Of a DNA stretch of 44,961 bases, positions 39,740 to 44,961 are shown one piece after another (the first letter of the stretch is position 1; each line of letters starts with the position of its first letter). The notes under the pieces were generated by a model. It was given only the letters and a program-made list of their open reading frames with translations. It ran no database searches and was not told the origin of the DNA. This stretch comes from Bog-473 sp035534235 (lineage in GTDB: Bacteria; Actinomycetota; Acidimicrobiia; Acidimicrobiales; RAAP-2). The position numbers were made by a program, and so were the translations under genes. The stretch lies in assembly GCA_035534235.1 (NCBI GenBank), contig DATLSH010000022.1, positions 1-44,961 on the forward strand, read 5' to 3'.

Positions 39740-40726
39740 ATGGACGTGGGGAGCTTCTGCGCGCAAAGCCACGTCCTGGTCGTGGCCGGGAAAGGTGGCG
39801 TCGGCAAGACCACCATGACGGCGGCCATCGCCGCCATGGCCGCTGACCACGGGCTCTCGGTACTCATCGTGGAGCTGGAGGGCAAGTCGGGCATCACCGG
39901 CGCCTTCGGCCTCACCGAGGACCTGGGGTACGAGGAAGTGGAGCTCCGGGCCCCGCGGGAGGGCGCGCCGGGGCCGGCGGGCGGGTCGGTGCGGGCCCGG
40001 CGGATCACCCCCGACGACGCCCTGGTGGAGTATCTACAGGACCACGGCCTGAAGAGGGTGTCCAAGCGCCTGGTCAGCTCCGGGGTGGTCGACGTGGTCT
40101 CGACGGCCATCCCGGGCATCCGCGACGTCCTCGTCCTGGGCAAGGTCAAGCAGCTCGAGCGCGACGAGGTGGCCGACCTGATCGTGGTCGACGCCCCGGC
40201 TACGGGGCACGCCATCACCTTCCTCACCTCGGCCAGCGGCCTGGTGGGCGCCGCCCGCGGCGGGCCGCTGCGCACGCAGGCCCAGGATGTCGTCGACCTG
40301 CTGTCGGACCCCTCACGCTGCCGGGTGATCCTGGTCACCCTGCCCGAGGACATGCCGGTGAGCGAGACCATTGAGTCGGCCTACACCCTGGAGGACAAGG
40401 CGGGCGTGCAGCTGGGGCCGGTCATCGTGAATGCCTGTGATGTGGCGCCGGTCGGACTCGACATTGCGGCGGGGAAGGTCGCTGAGGCGGCGGGCGTGGC
40501 AGTGGACTCCGACCACGTGGCCGCCTTGGAGGCGGCCCGGCTGTTCCGCCTGGAGCGGCACGCGGTGACCGCCCAGCAGATTCAGCGCCTGGGCCGTGAG
40601 CTGCCCCTGCCCCACCTCCTCGTCCCCTCGGTCGGCACGGACTGCATCGGCTTGGCCGAGACGGGCCTCCTGGCCGCCGCCTTGGCCCGGGCCGTCTCCG
40701 CCCTTGTCCCCGAGGCGACCGGATGA
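39740..40726 (+). CDS. ArsA/Get3-like ATPase, first of pair
   Basis: 328 residues. It has the deviant Walker A VVAGKGGVGKTTMTAAIA, the switch region VELEGKSGITGAFG, and the LIVVDAPATGHAITFL block. In actinobacteria such pairs (Rv3679/Rv3680 type) are annotated as anion-transporting ATPases, but there is no arsenic gene nearby and no Cys metal site is evident; their role is thought to be in redox or envelope stress. TACGCT (39725-39730) lies nine bases before the ATG. It overlaps the second ATPase gene by 4 bases (ATGA), suggesting a heteromer. Confidence 0.88.
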   Translation: MDVGSFCAQSHVLVVAGKGGVGKTTMTAAIAAMAADHGLSVLIVELEGKSGITGAFGLTEDLGYEEVELRAPREGAPGPAGGSVRARRITPDDALVEYLQDHGLKRVSKRLVSSGVVDVVSTAIPGIRDVLVLGKVKQLERDEVADLIVVDAPATGHAITFLTSASGLVGAARGGPLRTQAQDVVDLLSDPSRCRVILVTLPEDMPVSETIESAYTLEDKAGVQLGPVIVNACDVAPVGLDIAAGKVAEAAGVAVDSDHVAALEAARLFRLERHAVTAQQIQRLGRELPLPHLLVPSVGTDCIGLAETGLLAAALARAVSALVPEATG

Positions 40727-41784
40727 GCGCGCTGGCCCGGTTGGTGACCGAACGCTCGGTCATCGTGTGCTGCGGCTCGGGCGGGGTCGGCAAGACCACC
40801 GTCTCGGCCACCTTCGCGCTGGCCGCGGCCCGGGCCGGGCGGCGCGCGTGCGTGGTGACGGTCGACCCAGCGCGCCGGCTGGCCGACGCGCTGGGCGTGC
40901 AGTCCCTGCCCAACACGCCGACCGAGGTGAAGGGCGACTGGCCCGGCCAGCTCCATGCCCTCATGCTCGACACCAAAGGGACGTTCGACGACCTGGTCCA
41001 CCGCTACTCCCGCACTCCGGAGCAGGCGGAGAGCATTCTGGCCAACCGGCTGTACCAGAACTTGGTGGGCGCCCTGTCGGGCACCCAGGAGTACATGGCC
41101 ATGGAGAAGCTCTACGAGCTGGTCGACTCGGCCGCCTTCGACCTGGTGGTGGTCGACACGCCACCGACCCGCAATGCCCTCGACCTCCTCGACGCCCCTC
41201 GCCGCCTCACCCGCTTCCTGGAGAACCGCCTGTTCCGCGCCCTCCTGCTCCCGACACGGCTGTCCCTGCGGGCCGTCGGCGTGGCCACCCAGGCGCTGCT
41301 GCGCACCATCTCCAAGGTGGCCGGCGCCGAGATCGTGCAGGATGCCGTGGCCTTCTTTCAGGCCTTCGAGGGCATGGAGGAGGGGTTCCGCATCCGCGCC
41401 GGCGCCGTGCGCCAGCTCCTGGCCGATCCTTCGACGGCCTTCGTGCTGGTGACCTCGGCCCGGCCCGACGCCATTGCCGAAGCCAGCTTCTTCGCCGAGA
41501 AGCTGGCGGAACGGGGCGTGACGCCGGCCGCACTGGTGGTCAACCGGATCCAGCCGTCGTTCGGGGGAAATGCGGGTTCGGGGGAGTCAGGGGCTCCCGG
41601 GGCGATGGCCGCGCTAGAGGCGAATCTGGCCGCGCTGAACGCCCTGGGAGCGCGTGAGGAGAAGGCGTTCGCCGCGCTGGCCGAGAGAGTGGCGCCGGCA
41701 CCCATCGGGCGCATCCCGCTCTTCGGGCACGACGTGCATGAGCTCGTCGGGCTGCAGCGGACCGCCGACCACCTCTTCGCGTAG
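40723..41784 (+). CDS. ArsA/Get3-like ATPase, second of pair
   Basis: 353 residues. The P-loop is CCGSGGVGKTTVSATFALAA, a switch region VTVDPARRLADALGV follows, then LVVVDTPPTRNALDLLDAP, which is closer to canonical ArsA/Get3 than its partner. The C-terminal part (VTSARPDAIAEASFFAEKL and VVNRIQPSFGG) is the adenine-binding region. Together with the preceding gene and the divergent whiB it forms a conserved actinobacterial module. Translation starts within the stop of the first gene. Confidence 0.89.
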   Translation: MSALARLVTERSVIVCCGSGGVGKTTVSATFALAAARAGRRACVVTVDPARRLADALGVQSLPNTPTEVKGDWPGQLHALMLDTKGTFDDLVHRYSRTPEQAESILANRLYQNLVGALSGTQEYMAMEKLYELVDSAAFDLVVVDTPPTRNALDLLDAPRRLTRFLENRLFRALLLPTRLSLRAVGVATQALLRTISKVAGAEIVQDAVAFFQAFEGMEEGFRIRAGAVRQLLADPSTAFVLVTSARPDAIAEASFFAEKLAERGVTPAALVVNRIQPSFGGNAGSGESGAPGAMAALEANLAALNALGAREEKAFAALAERVAPAPIGRIPLFGHDVHELVGLQRTADHLFA

Positions 41785-41853
41785 CGCCAAACCCCGATCC
41801 ATCCCCCGTCTCCGGGCTACCGCACGCTGACGCCGGTCCGGTAGTCTCCCCCC

Positions 41854-42309
41854 GTGCAGACCATCCTGGTGGCGAGCGATGCGCCCACTCTCCGCCGCGA
41901 GGTCGAGGCTGTCGTCAGTGGACCCGGCGTGACCGTGTGCTCGGTGACCACGGGGCCCGAAGTGGTGACTTTCGTGACCGAGGAGTCGCCCGACGTGGTG
42001 ATCGTCGACATGCAGATGGGCAACATGGGTGGGATGGCGGTCTGCCTCGAACTCCGCCTGCAGGAGTCCTACGACGCGCTCGACCACATTCCCGTCCTGA
42101 TGCTGCTGGACCGCCGGCCCGATGTCTTCCTGGCCCGCCGTTCCGGGGCGGAGGGGTGGCTGGTCAAACCGATCGACCCCCTGCGGTTGCGCCGTGCCGT
42201 CGAAGCTCTCCTCAACGACGGCACCTTCGCCGACGATTCCTACACGCCCGTGCCCGTGCTGGTGGGCGCCGGACCCCAGCTCCAGGCGGGACACGAACAG
42301 AGACGCTGA
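41854..42309 (+). CDS. Stand-alone response-regulator receiver
   Basis: 151 residues: a single receiver domain with no output domain. The phospho-acceptor Asp is in VVIVDMQMG and the conserved Lys in GWLVKPIDP. The acidic pair at the N-terminus is reduced to one Asp (VASDAPTL). The last ~25 residues are a non-conserved tail. No histidine kinase is near. The GTG follows TAGTCT (41842-41847) by six bases. It is 11 bases upstream of the CBS/CorC gene and probably co-transcribed with it. Confidence 0.82.
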   Translation: MQTILVASDAPTLRREVEAVVSGPGVTVCSVTTGPEVVTFVTEESPDVVIVDMQMGNMGGMAVCLELRLQESYDALDHIPVLMLLDRRPDVFLARRSGAEGWLVKPIDPLRLRRAVEALLNDGTFADDSYTPVPVLVGAGPQLQAGHEQRR

Positions 42310-42320
42310 TCCGGCACCCC

Positions 42321-43220
42321 GTGTCGACACACAGAGAGACTCCACCCCCGCCCGAGCCGCCGAAGCGCACCCGTTTGCCATGGCGGCGCTGGGGCGGCCC
42401 GGGCCGTGCTGCGGACCACCATCCCTCGTCCCGGGGTGACGAGGCGTCGGAGCAGGAACGCATCATCATTGATGCGCTGGCGGACCTGCGGGACATGGAC
42501 ATCCGCGAGGTCATGACCCCGAGGGTCGACGTGACTTTCCTGACCATCCCGGTACATGCCGACGACATCGCGCGGGCGGTGCGCACCTCGGGGCACAGCT
42601 GCTTCCCGATCGTCCACGACGACCTGGACGACCTGGTCGGCATCCTTTTCGTCAACGACATCTTCCGCACCGGACAAGAGGACCCGCAGGCCAGGGACGC
42701 CACCGATCCCAGCCCGCTGGAGATCTCACGCAAGGTCCGCCAGCCCTACCTGCTGCCCGAGTCGCTTGGCGTGCTGGAAGCGCTGGCCGACATGCGCAAG
42801 CACCGGCGGGCCGTCGCCGTCGTGGTGGACGAGTACGGCGGAGTGGCCGGGATGCTGACCGTGAAGGACCTCCTCGAACCCCTGGTCGGCGACTTGCGCG
42901 ACGAGTTCGACGAGGACGATGAGCCGTTGATCGTCCGGGTCGACGGCACGCGCTGGCTGATCGACGGCCAGACCAACGTCGACGACGTGCGGGCGCGCCT
43001 GGCCATGGACGTGCCCGAGGGCGAGTACATCACCCTCGGGGGTCTGCTCTTCGAGCGCTTCGGCAAGATTCCCGGCGAAGGCGAACAGGTCAGGGTCGGC
43101 GATTGGGACTTCCGGGTGGTCGAGATGGACAAGCGGCGGGTGGCCCAGGTGGTGGCCACCTACATCGGCCACGCGGGCGACGTCCCGGCAGGCGACAAGG
43201 CGGCCGAAACACCGGACTAA
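42321..43220 (+). CDS. CBS-domain CorC/HlyC-type protein
   Basis: 299 residues. A basic, Pro-rich N-terminus is followed by two CBS domains (REVMTPRVDVTFL, VGILFVNDIF, then AVVVDEYGGVAGMLTVKDL) and a CorC/HlyC transporter-associated domain (LIDGQTNVDDVRARL, LGGLLFERFGKIPGEG). The DUF21 membrane domain of full CNNM-type proteins is absent, so it is soluble, like E. coli CorC, which affects Mg2+/Co2+ efflux. I used GTG 42321, 11 bases after the receiver gene. Open frame runs further upstream but only through that gene. Confidence 0.87.
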   Translation: MSTHRETPPPPEPPKRTRLPWRRWGGPGRAADHHPSSRGDEASEQERIIIDALADLRDMDIREVMTPRVDVTFLTIPVHADDIARAVRTSGHSCFPIVHDDLDDLVGILFVNDIFRTGQEDPQARDATDPSPLEISRKVRQPYLLPESLGVLEALADMRKHRRAVAVVVDEYGGVAGMLTVKDLLEPLVGDLRDEFDEDDEPLIVRVDGTRWLIDGQTNVDDVRARLAMDVPEGEYITLGGLLFERFGKIPGEGEQVRVGDWDFRVVEMDKRRVAQVVATYIGHAGDVPAGDKAAETPD

Positions 43221-43230
43221 GGTGGCTGGG

Positions 43231-43250
43231 CTGCCTCCTTCGGGAGGTGG
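43231..43250 (+). terminator. UUCG-capped hairpin between CBS/CorC gene and tRNA-Pro
   Basis: CTGCCTCC-TTCG-GGAGGTGG forms an 8-pair stem (two wobble pairs) with a stable UUCG tetraloop, 10 bases after the CBS/CorC stop and just before the tRNA. There is no T-tract, so it may be a weak terminator or an mRNA 3'-end protector / processing signal. Confidence 0.5.
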
Positions 43251-43251
43251 A

Positions 43252-43329
43252 CGGGCTGTGGCGCAGCTTGGTTAGCGCGCTGCGTTCGGGACGCAGAGGT
43301 CCCCGGTTCAAATCCGGGCAGCCCGACCA
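43252..43329 (+). tRNA. tRNA-Pro (anticodon CGG), CCA encoded
   Basis: Full cloverleaf. The acceptor stem CGGGCTG pairs with CAGCCCG, the D arm GCGC/GCGC surrounds AGCTTGGTTA, the anticodon stem CTGCG/CGCAG has loop TTCGGGA (anticodon CGG), and the T arm CCCGG-TTCAAAT-CCGGG is perfect. The discriminator is A at 43326 and CCA follows at 43327-43329. Confidence 0.96.
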
Positions 43330-43369
43330 GAATTCCCAGATCGGCCGAGGCGGACCAGGGACTTCCGCC

Positions 43370-44961
43370 TTACTGGCCCAGGGCGACCAGGCTCCCGTTG
43401 GCGACGGGGACGTAGACGATCCCGTTGGACACGGTGCACTCGCCCTCAATCAGGCTGGCCGCCTGGTACGTGTACAACGTGCTTCCGTTGGCCGCGTTCA
43501 AGAAGAGGACGGACCCCCCCAAAGTCCCTTCCACGATCACTCCCGGTACGACGGTGATCCCGCCGAGCATCGGGCTGGACTGGCAGGTCCGCCAGAGGAA
43601 GGCACCGGTGCTCGGGTTCAGGGCATCGATGTTGCCGTTGCAGTTGGTCCCGTTGATGGTCGCCGTGCCCCCACCCACATAGAGCGTCGAACCGTCCCAG
43701 GCGGCTGAGATGATCGAACCCACGGACGGGTTGCTGCTGGCGGTGGCCAAGGTCGACTGCCACACGGGGCCGGCGGCCAAGTTGGCGCGGTCGAACGCAT
43801 AGAAGATGGCATTCTTGTCCACCGCGCCCACCAGTTGGGTGACCTTTCCGCCGACAGTCCCGGTGAAGAGGACCGGCGTTGCTCCAAAATCGGCGTCGCC
43901 GGCCGCCTGGGCCGAGGAGGGCACGGTCCAACTGGAGATCAAGCTCAAGTTGGAAGCGTTGAGCTTGACGAGCGAGGGGGCGAGTGACCCCGGACCACCG
44001 CAGCCGGGCGTCCCCGTGGTGACGTAGATCGTCCCGTCGGTCGGGTCGACAGTCGGCGATCCCCAGATGCCACCACCGGTGCAGTTGTTGGGCACGGTGT
44101 CGAAGATGTGCTCAATGGCCCCGGTGGTGGCGTTCACCTGCGCCAACTTGCCCTGCACGAGCGGGCAGTCGCCGTAGGATGCAACGCCTTCATAAATGCT
44201 TCCCTCGTACAGGATGGGTGAATCCCAAAGGAAGTTGTTCGGTGGCGAACCCAGCGAAGTGCTCCAGATCTGGGCCCCGGTTTGGGCATTCAATGCATAA
44301 AGGACATCGTTGCCACCCGGGACGTACAACTCCGTCGTTGAGCCGACAGTGGCCACCGTGGGCGCACCGGTGGGTCCGGCACTCGCCGGATTGCAATTCT
44401 GGCTGGACGGGGGAGTGTCGGTCCCTATGTTGGTCGCCCAGTTGTCGGTCCCCGTCAAGGCGGTGCCGTGCAGAGCTCCGGTCCAGTCGGACCAGAAGAC
44501 CATGTTGTCGGCCACTATCGGTTGCGCAAAGCCACCGCTCCCGCTGGTGTCGGTCCAGTGCAATTTCAAGCTCGGGGCGTTTCCGGTGGTGAGCCCGGTC
44601 TCCGACGGGTAGTAGCCGCTGCGTCCCAGGTCACCCCGGTAGGTGGCCACCAGCGTGGGGGCGGGTGGGCCGCCGGTGTAGCCGAACTGGTCGCCACCAT
44701 TGGCCGTGGAAGTCCCGCTGGGTGTGGTGACTGTCACATCGACGGTGCCCGACCCCGAGGGCACGGTGGCCGTGATGGAGGTGGGGCTGTTGACGGTGTA
44801 GGCCGGAGCGGTCAAGCCTGCGAAGTCGACGGCCGAGGCCCCGGTGAATTGGGTGCCGCTGATGGTCACGGAAGTCCCGGCGGGCCCGGTTGTGGGGTTG
44901 ACTGTGGCGACCGTGGGAGCGCTCGGAGGTGATCCCGCGGTGATGGAGACGTTCTGCACGG
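43370..44961 (-). CDS. Secreted TIG-domain / PQQ-type beta-propeller protein, 5' end outside window
   Basis: At least 529 residues are visible, with the N-terminus cut by the window edge. The first ~95 residues form an IPT/TIG immunoglobulin-like domain (VNPTTGPAGTSVTISGTQF, ending DVTVTTPSGTS). From about 105 to the end is a quinoprotein-like propeller with repeated strands such as LYALNAQTGAQIWS, LAQVNATTGAIEHIF, IDALNPSTGAFLW and VLFLNAANGSTLYTY. Thr/Ser/Gly/Asn-rich composition and scattered Cys suggest an exported surface or spore-type protein. Propeller repeats without a clear quinone or metal site make an enzyme function doubtful. A GTG at 44959 is in frame but is probably internal. 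It is convergent with tRNA-Pro. Confidence 0.82.
   Translation of the reverse strand, partial: VQNVSITAGSPPSAPTVATVNPTTGPAGTSVTISGTQFTGASAVDFAGLTAPAYTVNSPTSITATVPSGSGTVDVTVTTPSGTSTANGGDQFGYTGGPPAPTLVATYRGDLGRSGYYPSETGLTTGNAPSLKLHWTDTSGSGGFAQPIVADNMVFWSDWTGALHGTALTGTDNWATNIGTDTPPSSQNCNPASAGPTGAPTVATVGSTTELYVPGGNDVLYALNAQTGAQIWSTSLGSPPNNFLWDSPILYEGSIYEGVASYGDCPLVQGKLAQVNATTGAIEHIFDTVPNNCTGGGIWGSPTVDPTDGTIYVTTGTPGCGGPGSLAPSLVKLNASNLSLISSWTVPSSAQAAGDADFGATPVLFTGTVGGKVTQLVGAVDKNAIFYAFDRANLAAGPVWQSTLATASSNPSVGSIISAAWDGSTLYVGGGTATINGTNCNGNIDALNPSTGAFLWRTCQSSPMLGGITVVPGVIVEGTLGGSVLFLNAANGSTLYTYQAASLIEGECTVSNGIVYVPVANGSLVALGQ

Overview
The window is high-GC actinobacterial chromosome with tightly packed genes. 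Several gene sets point to Actinobacteria: a SigR/RsrA thiol-stress pair, a WhiB protein, the zincin-tilS-hpt run, a KimA-like permease divergent from ceoB-ceoC, and a whiB gene divergent from paired ArsA-type ATPases (compare the Rv2690c-Rv2692 and Rv3677c-Rv3681c regions of M. tuberculosis). My guess is a deep-branching lineage such as Acidimicrobiia, but that is inference. I see no insertion sequence, prophage, CRISPR array or replication origin.

Layout. 1-3.2 kb (minus): sigR-rsrA-zincin-tilS-hpt. 3.3-5.9 kb: a CYP142-like P450, a MaoC-type hydratase and a MerR regulator, probably for steroid or branched side-chain oxidation. 5.9-9.4 kb (plus): pgeF, then murL-murD2, an alternative route to the D-glutamate of peptidoglycan. 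9.4-12.7 kb: a haem-oxygenase-fold putative diiron protein, an unknown membrane protein and a PAS-GAF-HD-GYP protein. 13.1-20.2 kb (minus): hppA-topA-tmk-holB and tRNA-Thr(CGU). 20.4-25.4 kb: a KimA-like permease whose reading frame continues into an OB-fold domain, divergent ceoB-ceoC, a HAD phosphatase and a 24-residue hydrophobic protein. 25.4-29.5 kb (minus): an RpoD-like sigma factor, glutamine-dependent NAD synthetase with an unknown partner, and a TetR regulator. 29.6-32.7 kb (plus): membrane protein, SRPBCC protein, glutamine synthetase and a GlnR-like regulator. 32.7-35.2 kb (minus): erpA-like carrier, an abbreviated 2Fe-2S/molybdopterin fusion without a clear start codon, and a RidA protein. 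35.3-43.2 kb: Mrp, Nudix and MBL hydrolases, a DUF929-like protein, WhiB, two ArsA-like ATPases, a lone receiver and a CBS/CorC protein. The window ends with tRNA-Pro(CGG) and part of a secreted TIG/PQQ-propeller protein.

Two features recur. Many start codons lie 5-10 bases after a TAnnnT-type box with no Shine-Dalgarno sequence, which suggests leaderless transcripts. Within operons, genes commonly overlap by 4 bases (ATGA or GTGA). The most interesting locus is murL-murD2. After it I rank the KimA-OB continuation with an internal start, the 2Fe-2S/Moco fusion lacking a normal start, and a strong ATT-GAG preference for Ile-Glu.
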